A stretch of DNA of 64,000 nt from Cucumis sativus (lineage: Eukaryota; Streptophyta; Magnoliopsida; Cucurbitales; Cucurbitaceae), in NCBI RefSeq assembly GCF_000004075.3, contig NC_026658.2, positions 372,001 through 436,000 on the forward strand, given 5' to 3'. Below, piece by piece: positions 12,497 through 23,745 of this stretch. The notes under the pieces were generated by a model that did not search any database, was not told the origin of the DNA, and saw nothing but the letters and a program-made list of their open reading frames with translations. Position numbers and translations under genes: made by a program. How positions within the stretch are numbered: the first letter of the stretch is position 1; each line of letters begins with the position of its first letter.

Positions 12497-14332
12497 ATGA
12501 ATATTTCTCATTTTCTTCACCAACTCCAACTCTGCGCCAGACGCCAATCCGCATCAGCTGCCGGAGAACTCCATTCTCAGATTATCAAAGCTGGTTTCGA
12601 CAAATCCAGCCTTCTCTCAAACACTCTTTTGGATGTATATGGAAAATGCGGTCTCATTCCACAAGCCCTCCAACTGTTCGATGAAATGCCCAACAGAGAC
12701 CATGTCTCCTGGGCCTCGATTCTCACCGCCCATAACAAAGCTCTTATTCCTCGACGGACCCTTTCAATGCTTAACACCATGTTTACGCATGATGGGTTGC
12801 AGCCTGATCACTTTGTCTTCGCCTGCATTGTCAGAGCCTGCTCCAGTTTAGGGTATTTGCGCCTAGGTAAGCAAGTTCATGCTCGGTTTATGCTGTCTTT
12901 TTTTTGTGATGATGAGGTAGTTAAGTCGTCTTTGATTGATATGTATACTAAATGTGGGCAACCCGATGATGCTCGGGCCGTTTTTGATTCCATATTGTTT
13001 AAGAATTCCGTTTCTTGGACTTCTATGATTTCGGGGTATGCTAGAAGTGGGAGAAAATGCGAGGCTATGGATCTTTTTCTGCAAGCTCCTGTGAGAAACT
13101 TGTTCTCCTGGACTGCTTTGATTTCGGGGTTGATTCAAAGTGGGCATGGAATTTACTCCTTTTCTTTGTTTAATGAAATGAGGAGAGAAGGAATTGATAT
13201 TGTAGACCCTTTGGTTCTTTCAAGTGTTGTTGGAGGTTGTGCAAATTTGGCTCTTCTGGAGCTTGGGAAGCAAATTCATGGCTTGGTTATAGCTCTTGGC
13301 TTTGAGTCTTGTTTGTTTATAAGTAATGCACTCGTGGATATGTATGCTAAATGTAGTGACATATTAGCAGCTAAGGATATTTTTTATAGAATGCCACGAA
13401 AGGATGTGATTTCTTGGACTTCAATCATAGTTGGGACTGCTCAACATGGCAAAGCAGAGGAGGCATTAACATTATATGATGAGATGGTTCTTTCCAGAAT
13501 AAAGCCGAATGAAGTGACTTTCGTTGGATTACTTTATGCTTGCAGTCATGCCGGACTAGTTAGTAGAGGTCGCGAATTATTTAGGTCTATGACAACTGAT
13601 TATAGTATCAATCCTTCTCTCCAGCACTACACATGTTTACTGGATCTCCTGAGTCGCTCCGGACACCTTGATGAGGCAGAAAATCTACTCGACAAAATAC
13701 CATTTAAACCCGATGAGCCTACATGGGCATCGTTATTGAGTGCATGCATGCGACATAATAATCTGGAAATGGGAGTTCGAATTGCTGATCGTGTGTTGGA
13801 TTTAAAACCTGAAGATCCTTCGACATACATACTCTTATCAAATGTTTATGCTGGAGCTGAAATGTGGGGAAGTGTTTCGAAGGTGAGAAAGCTGATGAGT
13901 TCTATGGAAGTAAGAAAGGAACCAGGTTATAGTAGTATTGACTTTGGAAAGGATAGCCAAGTATTTCACGCTGGGGAGAGTTGTGATCATCCTATGAAGA
14001 ATGAGATTTGCAATCTACTGAAGGATTTGGATGCAGAAATGAGAAAAAGAGGCTATGTTCCTAACACTAGCTTTGTTTTGTATGACATAGAGCAACAAGA
14101 GAAGGAAAAGCAGCTCTTTTGGCACAGTGAGAGATTGGCTGTGGCTTATGGACTTCTCAAGGCTGTTCCTGGGACGATTATTAGAATAGTGAAAAATCTT
14201 CGCATTTGTGGAGATTGTCATAATGTTTTGAAATTCATTAGTGATATTGTGAAAAGAGAAATTATGGTCCGGGACGCCACAAGATATCATCATTTCAAGG
14301 AAGGAAAATGTTCTTGCAATGATTTCTGGTGA
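12497..14332 (+). CDS. DYW-class pentatricopeptide repeat protein, MEF35/At4g14050-like
   Basis: Intronless gene of 611 codons. The match to Arabidopsis At4g14050 (MEF35, 612 residues, a mitochondrial C-to-U RNA editing factor) is close along the whole length, for example HYTCLLDLL and HSERLAVAYGLL. Tandem PLS-type PPR motifs fill residues of about 5-430, followed by E/E+ motifs and a C-terminal DYW deaminase domain. That domain carries the zinc/catalytic signature HSE at 543-545 and CGDC at 571-574. It ends CSCNDFW, so the final tripeptide is DFW, as in the Arabidopsis relative. An N-terminal organelle targeting sequence is not obvious; the protein starts MNISHFLHQLQLCARR. The start matches the relative's start. 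It likely binds specific mitochondrial transcripts; targets cannot be read from this sequence. Confidence 0.93.
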   Translation: MNISHFLHQLQLCARRQSASAAGELHSQIIKAGFDKSSLLSNTLLDVYGKCGLIPQALQLFDEMPNRDHVSWASILTAHNKALIPRRTLSMLNTMFTHDGLQPDHFVFACIVRACSSLGYLRLGKQVHARFMLSFFCDDEVVKSSLIDMYTKCGQPDDARAVFDSILFKNSVSWTSMISGYARSGRKCEAMDLFLQAPVRNLFSWTALISGLIQSGHGIYSFSLFNEMRREGIDIVDPLVLSSVVGGCANLALLELGKQIHGLVIALGFESCLFISNALVDMYAKCSDILAAKDIFYRMPRKDVISWTSIIVGTAQHGKAEEALTLYDEMVLSRIKPNEVTFVGLLYACSHAGLVSRGRELFRSMTTDYSINPSLQHYTCLLDLLSRSGHLDEAENLLDKIPFKPDEPTWASLLSACMRHNNLEMGVRIADRVLDLKPEDPSTYILLSNVYAGAEMWGSVSKVRKLMSSMEVRKEPGYSSIDFGKDSQVFHAGESCDHPMKNEICNLLKDLDAEMRKRGYVPNTSFVLYDIEQQEKEKQLFWHSERLAVAYGLLKAVPGTIIRIVKNLRICGDCHNVLKFISDIVKREIMVRDATRYHHFKEGKCSCNDFW

Positions 14333-15742
14333 CTCTGGGTAATTTTACGGGATCCTACTTCTACTTATCTCAAAAATTCTTTGTCCAAAAAGGTATGAAG
14401 TGAAGTTCTTCAATGCACTTTTATGTATTTTGGGACTATGGGGTGGGGGGTTACCAATCCATATTGCTAACAGAAGTAGAGAAATTATCAAATCATGTGA
14501 GTAACTTCCAAATCATCCATAAAACAGCTTGAGTTCAAAATTAGATGCATATGTTTGCTTGAGTGTAGCAAACATGAGATGCATGAGCTTCAAAATTAGA
14601 GCAAATTAGAGCTTGGAGGTCTCACAGTCTCGGCCAAAGGGACCCTCGATCTTTCCGAGCAGTGATAAGTCAATCATAATCTTCTAACACAATGATTCAA
14701 GCTTGGTTAGGTTAATAATTCAAATGGGAAATACGTTTCAAGCAAGAGAGTTTGTACTTCATTCATGAAAATTGTGATTACATTTAATAGGATAAAAGAT
14801 TTTATATATTATTGTAATTTATTTAACCTAAAGAAACCAAAAGTCAAAATAAAACAAATCATCTTCTTGGCGTTCATCTTTTCAACCACCATTTTTAACG
14901 CGTCTCAATTAAAGAAAGCCGTCTTCATCATTCCAACCACCATCTTTAAGCATATTATTCTAGCACTAACTAGGCACAGAGATAAAATAAATTGAAATTA
15001 CAATGAAGATGTTACAAGAACTAATAAAAGAAGTATTTAAAGTGTTTGGACTTGGACTCATGAAAATTTAATGTTCTACTTTAATCAAACATTGACTTTC
15101 AACCCTCGAAATGGTTCTTCCTCTCTTGGATCAACATGTAACATATCAACCCTATACAATCTTATAAGGGAAGAAAAAATTACTGATGTAAAAAAGAATG
15201 CCATGTTTCTTAACAAGAGCCTGACAAGATATTTGAGCCTAACAATCAATGATACATCCCCTTTTAACTAGTTGATGTTGGGTTTCTCTTTGGATCGACA
15301 TATAACGTTTAAGATTTTCTTAAATTTGATTTCCATATCCTTAATACTGTCTCCATGATCATTGCTCTTTCAACAGGGTTTACAAAAAGTCCATGGTTGT
15401 TACTTTCATGTTAATATGAACAGCAATCGACATTTTTTCCAATATTTGATTACCCTTTTCAGTTATTTAAACTATGCATCTCCAAAGTCAATACATCTAT
15501 TGTTACTTCAACTAACGTTCTAAGATACAATCCAAGTATTGAGAATTCTTACAAAAATGAAACGATAGAAAGTATAGGACTAAGCATGTAATTTTAACCC
15601 ATCTTTCATATAATACTCCCATAAAGAGACGAAGTCAAAAACATCAAATTGAGGGGTTGGGAAGTAAAATGATGTGATAAATACAGCTACAGAAACATGG
15701 TGAGATTGCATGATCAAACACACAAAAAACATTTGTTAATCT
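14333..15742. other. Intergenic between convergent PPR and GTS1 genes
   Basis: This 1.4-kb gap lies between the 3' ends of two convergent genes and should hold both 3' UTRs. A small imperfect repeat of TTCAAAATTAGA and TTAGAGC occurs near 14535-14615. No coding potential beyond short AT-rich frames was seen. Confidence 0.45.
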
Positions 15743-18700
15743 TTAGTAAGGATGGTGTCTATTTTTCCTCCGACCACCAGGCGATTTGATAACTAGTGTG
15801 CTTGAAATCCAGGATCGGTTCATTTCATAAGAATCATCTGAAGACCAACAACATAAACGCCCATCTTCACCACCTGTCCATCCAAACACACTTTGGCTCT
15901 GTGAAAATCCACCTAATAAGTTTGTCGTGGGCAAGACACTTCTAACGACGCCAATGTGGCCACCCTCAAGGACAACATCCGGTGATTCAATTGCAGTTTT
16001 CCCGTTACTAAGGTTGATTGGGAAGTACCCTACGGTGCCATCGTTGGTACCTCCAAGGACCCACAATCTACAGCCTTCATTTGAGTAGTGACAATCAACT
16101 AGATAATCAACCTGCCAAAGAAGGAAGGAAATTGGTATAACATGTATGCATCGCCGGCTTTATCTAGTCTATGTATTGATGGGGTGGTTATATCTAGTCT
16201 GTATTATCTATTATCTCAAGACACTAGAGATAGTTATTTGTTTCCTTTCTGTTTTAAAGATCACCAAGTAAAGTAGTTATACTGAAATCAGCAAATCTCA
16301 AGCACAACCACAACTATGCCACAAGGACAATAAGCTATCAATTTTAATAAACATGGTTTCAATTCCGGATAAACTTTCCGTTTGGATTGCACAACTTGAT
16401 GGGAAGCTAGAATTGATTCTGTCATGAAATAATTCTTCGCAGAGTAAAATATCTTCAGAAGTAGTTAGAAATGCTTCTCTAATACAAACAAGAGCTTGAT
16501 GATGCCCATTCAGTCATTTCTGGAACATACAAAGTAAAAGCCATAGCAGCAGATTTGGAAGGCCCTCCTTAATTTTCTCAACGTTCTCAAAATGATTGCA
16601 AAAGTCCATAATAGTCACTTACGATAGGGGTATGTTTTTTTAGGTCTATGAAAAGTTCTTGGGCATGGTTGTTCTCTTTATGGGTATATTTGCTGTTTTT
16701 AATTTTTCTTTTTCACTACCTTTGGGTGTTTTTAACCACTTTCAACTTTTGATATACCAATGAGAAGTTTCTTGTTCATACAAAATAAACACGGTTCAGT
16801 TTTGATATTCTTACTTTAAATGAAATATCAAGACAGAAGCATCTTAGGGGGAGTCCCCACGCTTGTTAATTCAATGTAAAGAACCTTTTAAATTATTATC
16901 AAACTCTTTCTTGCAACTTCATTCTATGAATTTTTTTTTTCCGTTTAAGTACAAATCATCACCGAGTGAACATAGAAGAAGGGTACATAAGTTCACTGAT
17001 TCATGAAAAAGAGATTTGATAGAACTCACATGACCCATTAACCAATTGTTGGAAGCTAGTGTGCGAGCATCTGTAATATCTGCTTCATTTCTCCCATCTG
17101 TCCAGTCCCATAAGCTACCATTGGCCATTTATTTAAAATTTCAGCATTAGATAACTAGAAATATAACTCGAAAGATAAATTTTCCAACTGTGCAACGGAA
17201 AGAAAATGAGACAGCTATGGGAAAAGTCGAAATAAGGATGCACTAGTATCACAGTGGCTAAATAATTTGCAATCAAGAAAGAATTATGAATCCTCAAACA
17301 GAGGGAAGAAATAGCTACACTTTCATTTTCATAGTTGAACTGGTGGTGTTTAGGAAAGAAGATTGGTACCTCAAGGTTTCAATGTGAGTCAAGCACCACA
17401 ACTTTCTATAGTTCTCTCCATAAAATCCAATCTTACCAACTGAAGTTCCCACATTAATGACCTACATAATCATTAGGGTAGCTCTAATCAAATATCTGTA
17501 GAATTGAGTTTGAATACCTATTGAAAAAATTTGTTACTAAGAATTTAAATTAAAATCAAATAATATAACAAGGACAACCAGACTTCAACAGCAAAAACAC
17601 TTGGGAATCGTGGGAGAGTAGATGAATAGTCAAACAGAACACTGTACAGATTTTTAGTTCTTAAAATTTGTATCCCGTGGGTATGTAGGAGGTACAACAA
17701 ACAAAATTATGCTGACTCATCCCATTAAAATAGAGACATTAGATGGGCGTATGGATTAGTCACCATGAAGAATTCCAATATGCTGTAGGCTATAGCATTC
17801 TAAATTTTCAAACAAACCATGTGCACCTAAAACAAGAGGAACTTATCCGATGCAATTCAGCTCAGTCAGAAGAGTATCTATGCAAATAACATTGAGATAA
17901 TAATGGCTCCTTACAGAATCCATGTGATCATCATCATCAATATCCCCATTAGTGTCAAATATACAAACCAACCCATCCACGGAAGCAGAAGCAAGCTTGC
18001 CTTGATGGCCCGGAACAAAGTGAACCTATTAACAAAAGTGAAATTAGATAAGATCGCATGCACTAACAAGATTCTATCAGAAGGAAAATTATAAAACAAA
18101 ATTGAAATCCTAAGGAGAGGGAGTATAAAAGAAAGGTAAACTTAAGCAACATTATGACCACATATTTTTAATTATATCTAACACTATATCATAAGAACCC
18201 AGAAGCGTAAATGAGACAGAATGAGCACAACATGATAAAAGGAACGCAAAATTAACAGGAATAAGACAAAGCCCTAATTGCCATAAAATGCAGCATTTAG
18301 TTCTTTTCTATAACCACCATAACATTCATACCAAAGCTTTTAATTTCCAACATGTTTTCAAAGAAAATCAAAAGCATTTGTCACGTCTCTAACTATTATA
18401 TAAATTGTCATCCAATTTTATTTAATACAGTGCTTGCGGCACCATCATGGAAATCGCCCTTCTCCTGATCGTTTTTATGGTAATCAATAACTTGAGTATC
18501 ATTGCTATACAAACAAATCGATGTTACATACTATTTATATGCAAAGCTAACAATCAAACCAATTTCCTAGCAAGAATCTGAGCCGTGTTTTTATAATGTC
18601 TTTGGGGTAAACAAAGCAGTGGCTTGGAGAAATGCATTCTCCTTCTAATGAAGAGGGGAAACAATTTTCAATTTTGAGGAAAAATCATGTACAGAAAATC

Positions 18701-20133
18701 CCAAATAGAACAAACATACACATGTTGAACCATAGCACCGCAACCACATCTTAGTTTAATTTGAGTAGGTACACATCAAACTCATTTAAATTAGAGCAAG
18801 AACTGAATATCATCAAAATTATATCATGGGCAATCTCCAGTGGTAATCACCATATACAAGGCACATTGCACAAGCATCAGGAAGAACCTGAGTGACATCT
18901 TCCACATGAGAGTCCTCCAAGCACGCGACTTGCTTTCTGTTCCTCCAATCCCAGAAGAGAATCTGAGTAGCATTTTCGTATAAGTACAATTATATCACAA
19001 GAATTGTCTTCCCTAATGACTCTAAATTCATCAATTGAAATATCTCATACTTTTAAATTCCTCTATAAATTAATGGTTAAATTATAAATTTGGTCCTTGA
19101 ACTTGAATGGTTGTTGGTCAGATAGTAAATCTTCAATTTTATATCGAATAGGTTTATGAATTTTAAAATGTGTCTAGTATGTCTTTGCATTTCTAATTTT
19201 GAATCTGATAGATCCCTAGACTTCAAAATTTGTCTAATTGATTAAGACTTATAAGGCACATTGAATGTTTGATTTACTACAAAACACTTTGTAAAGTTTA
19301 GAAACTTATTAAATACAACAACAAAAAGTTTGTGGACCTATTAGCCATTTTTCAAAGTTTAGAGGCTAAGCACAACCCTGAAAGTTCAAACACCGATTTT
19401 ATAACTGACCCTTAAATGAACTGATAAAGGATTCCCAGCAATCTGACAAACTTGAAATGTTATTTGAAATTGAAGAAAAATCGAAATTAACGTGTCTACC
19501 AAATTAAACCCACCTGAGATTTACAACCCGCAGCAAGAAGACTCATATTTGATCCTCCATAGGCAAAGCTGAAGATCTCCTGAGAAGAGCCAGCACTAAT
19601 GGATGAAACCTGCAATTGCAGCAGACGAGAGGAGCATGACCCAAATTCCCAGACGAAAAAACGAATAAAAAGTAATAACCAGAGACAACAAAACAAACCT
19701 GCTGAAAAGTCCGAACATCCCAAGATTTGATAGTTCCATCAGAAGAACAAGAATGCAAAACATGTGGGGTTGACGGAACAGAGAAGGAAATTTGATTGAC
19801 TGTTCCAGTGTGACCTATGCACTCTCCATAGTACTGACCAGTGACTGGCGAGTATAGCTTCACAACATTGGAAGATAATGAAACCGCCATTGACGTCCAA
19901 TCCACACTTCAAAAAGAAGCAAGATCAAAACCCTTCATTACCCAGACAAAAATCGAAAACTACAGAGACCCAGTTGGAAAATAAAATTCTTACTTGGGGG
20001 TGATATGAAAAACATAATCATCACCGAAGTTGGTTTGAATGGAATTCTTGAGTCCAAAGCGCTTGAAGGAGTTGGAATTTGAAGTGGAATCAGCATTGAC
20101 GTGCTCCTCGACATCCATATCAATGGATTCCAT
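15743..20133 (-). CDS. GTS1: WD40-repeat protein GIGANTUS1-like (WDR89 homologue)
   Basis: Eight exons on the minus strand: 19994-20133, 19699-19906, 19514-19609, 18888-18962, 17915-18025, 17370-17461, 17030-17114 and 15743-16111. All introns are GT-AG and the model closes in frame at 391 residues (Arabidopsis GTS1, At2g47790, is about 392). The protein starts MESIDMDVEEH and is built of WD40 blades; visible blade ends include IKSWD, ILFWDWRN, VCIFD, LWDW and LCCWS. GTS1 is described in Arabidopsis as a WD40 protein affecting growth, biomass and ribosome-related functions; that role is transferred from the family. The C-terminus is basic (GRRKNRHH). The start was chosen at the ATG after an upstream stop-free but non-conserved stretch (LCFQGYTERSKR). 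Intron 3 contains repeat-like DNA. Confidence 0.92.
19060..19420. repeat. Repeat-like insert in GTS1 intron 3
   Basis: Within the intron between exons 3 and 4 there is a block that begins AAATTTGGTCCTTGAACTTG and ends near ATTTTATAACTGACCCTTAA, with recurrent phrases such as AAAGTTTAGAGGC and AAAATTTGTCTAATTGATTA. This wording is typical of high-copy AT-rich plant intron insertions, and a similar phrase (TTTTGGTCCTTGACGTTTG) appears near 59850. Ends with clear terminal inverted repeats or target duplications could not be fixed, so the class is unknown. Confidence 0.35.
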
Positions 20134-21717
20134 TCTCTTACTTCTTTCTGTGTACCCTTGAAAACAGAGCAAAATTAGGAACAGGTTGCCGAAAAAAGTA
20201 TAGAAATCGGGTGAAGGGTTTTAGGGTTTAGATAAAAATCAATGGGGAAATTGAACCAACCGTTGGAGACGGAGGCGCGCCACTGAAATCTTCCAACAAC
20301 TTCGCTCCAATTGATTAACTGTTAGGGTTACAACGAACAACGACGTCGTTTCAGTTCACTTCTATTTTGATAAGAATGAGGAAGAAAAACTTTATTCTAC
20401 AATTTTAATATAATGTTAAGAATGATTAAGTATAGTCTTACTGACAAATTAATAACTTAATTTTTTAAAAAAATCATTTTTTATCCCATAGAAGATTTTA
20501 ATTGGATAATTAATGAGCTATATAGTCGTGGTAAGATAACATATAAATACTTATGTTCTAAATATAAAATTGAGAAAACTCCGTGTATCTTAAAAACTAA
20601 AAGAAAAAAAATGTAAATTTAGTCTCATTATGATTTTAGCACCTTATTCTATAATATTATAAATGCAACTAACTCAGTATTTAATACAAATAATGTGATC
20701 TCAAACCGCTCATATAGAGACATGCGAGTCAGGACGTTTGGAAAATGAGATTTTATAAGATCGGGATATGAAATAATCATTTTTACTTTATAACAATGTT
20801 ACGGTATAAAACCAACTATTTTGAATTCGTTGATCTACGTAATTCAATCTTAATTACATTTTTTTGTGAGAGTAGATCAACAACGATGACTCAACAAACT
20901 CCAATTTCAAGATAAGACCTGTAGATGGAGATAGGGTACAAGAAAAAATTCACTCATAATCGTTTTTAAGAATAATAGAAAGTTGTTCCTGCAAACGTTG
21001 ACTCAGAACGTGAATAAGAGGTCTCACCCTCTTATTGATCCAAAAGAAAATGAGTTTGTCGGTTAAACCACAAATCAACTGATCAATGGAATTATAGACC
21101 CTAAACCATGTAGAGATGCTTTATTGATTTTAAGATTAAAAAATTTTGCATTTAAATTTGAAATTTATCAAACAACTCTCCATATTATAGCAGAAAACAT
21201 TTCACATCAAACTAAGGCTAAGTATTTTCTTTTTTCTATGAGATCATGAGACAAAAAATATTTAACTTACTTTAGAAATATATTTATAAATATGAAAATA
21301 TTCTTAGTTGTTACAACTCAATAATAATAAAAAAAAAAAAAAAATTGGAAGCACTCTGCTCACTTGGGCTGCATACAATGTTCCCCCCGTCCACTCCCAA
21401 TTGATATGGGCTATTAGCCCAAATAACTTGTAACTTTCACTCCTTGAATAAAAATACATTTCTAGTCTCCATATTGTACTCTGCCTACATTTTTGTTCAT
21501 GTTCTTTAATTTTCAAAATGTAGAATTGATTTTAAAATGTCCTCTGCCTAATTTTTCTTTTTGAATTCTTTGGGAGAATGTTTTTTCTTTAAATCGTTCT
21601 AATTTTAAATGTCTTATAAAATTTTAAATAAAAATATAAAGTTATTTGAAAGCTCCTTAACTAAAAAAATATAAATTTTAAAAACTCTGACCAATTGATT
21701 TATTATTGTAAACTTTA

Positions 21718-21918
21718 ACTGAACGTTTGGGACATGAAGTGAGTTATTATAATCTATGATTATTATAGTTTGTAGGTTATTATAGTTGGTGTAAATTATT
21801 ATAAGAAAAAAAAAATAGAATAGTTTTAATCTTAGATTATGATAATATTTGGAACAAACATGAAGTGAGTTAAAATAGCCTACTCCACTATTTCATAGTA
21901 TGACGGCCAAACGTCCAA
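21718..21918. mobile_element. Possible MITE-like element with short inverted ends
   Basis: The left end reads GAACGTTTGGGACATGAAGT and the right end reads GACGGCCAAACGTCCAAC; ACGTTTGG and CCAAACGT are inverted copies. The interior is TA-rich, and ACATGAAGTGAGTTA is repeated near both halves (about 21732 and 21859). Similar TTATTATAATCT-like wording recurs near 31070 and 50810. No clear target-site duplication was found, so this is tentative. Confidence 0.3.
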
Positions 21919-22555
21919 CAAGACGAAAAATATGTATTATTAAAAAATGAAAATAAAAAGAAAGTACCTTTTTTCTAACTTTTATCTTTGTCTCTTTGGA
22001 TGAATACTAAATTAGATGTGCCCCTATTTATTATTTTTATCCCTTTTGTCCTTATTTTTGTATCATTTGAAATATAAAAATGTATATTAAATTAAATTTT
22101 TACCATCATAAACACATGAATATATGTTTAAATGTTAAACAAATATTTAATATATTTTAAACTTTTAGACTTTAATAACCTATTTATGGATTAAAAAAAG
22201 TTCCATCAATCTAACACGTAAATCATAGATTATAATAAATGAATCTCACGAAAATCCATTGAAATTATTAATTTTTGTGATTGACAGAATCATGAAAATT
22301 TATTTGTCTTGTAACAATTATTTTAAGCTATATAGTATTAACATATTATATAATAATACGTTAAGAAAATATAAGTAAATTTTGTAATGATATTCACTAT
22401 GATTTATTTTAATTAATTTATCTGTTTATCTACTCATTAAAATATATTATTATAAATTTTGACAAATATACAAAAAAAAGTCAGAAAAAAAGAAAAGAAA
22501 AGAAAACCTACCACATATATTTCTATATATATATATATTATATAATGAAAGAATG

Positions 22556-22670
22556 ATTCTATTTGTTACCCGTGATATCGAGGGTTAGGTGTCATAATAT
22601 TGGCCAATAGATCTACCAACCCAAAGTGAGTAGTTGTATCGTGTGGTCATCAAAACTTAAACTTTTTGCT
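22556..22670. repeat. Diverged duplicate, copy 1 (see 23645-23745)
   Basis: The phrases GTGTCATAATATTGGCCAAT, ATCTACCAACC and GTGGTCATCAAAA occur here in the same order and spacing as GTGTCATATTTTTGGCCAAT, ATCTACCAACC and GTGGTCATTAAAA at 23658-23728. The two segments share about 100 bp at a visibly diverged level and lie 1.1 kb apart in the same orientation. Confidence 0.55.
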
Positions 22671-23644
22671 TTTCTCTCTTAAGATACACAAAATTATTAT
22701 TATTATTATGATTATATATACATATTTAAAGAGTCAAAACTTTTGGAGTTTTTTTTAAATATAATGAAATTTGATCAATGGTAGTATACAAGTGAGTTGT
22801 TTTAGTGGATGTGTGATTTTTTTTTATGGAGAATGTAATGGTAGAATGATTTGATGTGTGATGGTGTTATTAACGGGATTAATTTTTAATTAAAAAATGA
22901 CCATAAATACTATAAAAAAAAATAAGTCAAACATATGAGAAGGCGTACAAACATTGTAAGACAAAATGATACGAGACTAATAGAAAACAAACTTTTGATA
23001 TTAATTTTATTGATAGAATATTGTTTCACTTAATTAATACATTGTGATTTATTTGTTGACGTCCTTTTCGTTCATTAATATTTATCCTTGCAAACGTAAT
23101 CTTAGAAAAATCGACGTGAATCTAATTGCGACTAATTTGATTTCAAGTCAACTTCAAACTTAAATTTAGTTTCTATTTCATTAATCTAATATACTTATAT
23201 TAATATAAACAATATTTTAGGAAATTGTTGGACTAGATATGAACTTGAACCATTTCATTATGTGATAGGTTGCTCATAACTCACATCCACCTTTCTTTTT
23301 TAAAAAAATAAGCTTTTGTTTTCAAAACTCAAAACATAAATAAAATAGTTATTGTATTATTTTTTCAATACAATTTATTTTAAAATATTAAACCATGAAT
23401 CTTTTGATAAATAATTATTTTTTTTTATTGTAGACTTATTCAATCTACAACCAAAATCTTTAGAATACATTATACATTAACTTAAAATCCAAAAAGAAAA
23501 TTTCAATTTTAACTAAAAGTTTTAGAAAATATATATATAAAAAAAATTTTACCAAGTATGTTTCTTGGGATTTAAAAAAGAAAACTATTTACACAAATTC
23601 CTATGTGTTTTCTACATATTATTTACAAATATAAAAAGGTTGAT

Positions 23645-23745
23645 TTTGGAAATTAGGGAGGTGACGTGTCATATTTTTGGCCAATGAATCTACCAACCAG
23701 TGGAACTATTGGATTGTGGTCATTAAAAGTTACGATGACCTTTTT
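23645..23745. repeat. Diverged duplicate, copy 2 (see 22556-22670)
   Basis: Second member of the direct pair, with the same ordered phrases GGCCAATGAATCTACCAACC and GTGGTCATTAAAAGTTA. Between the copies lie only AT-rich sequences, so either a tandem segmental duplication or two insertions of one element could explain them. Confidence 0.55.
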
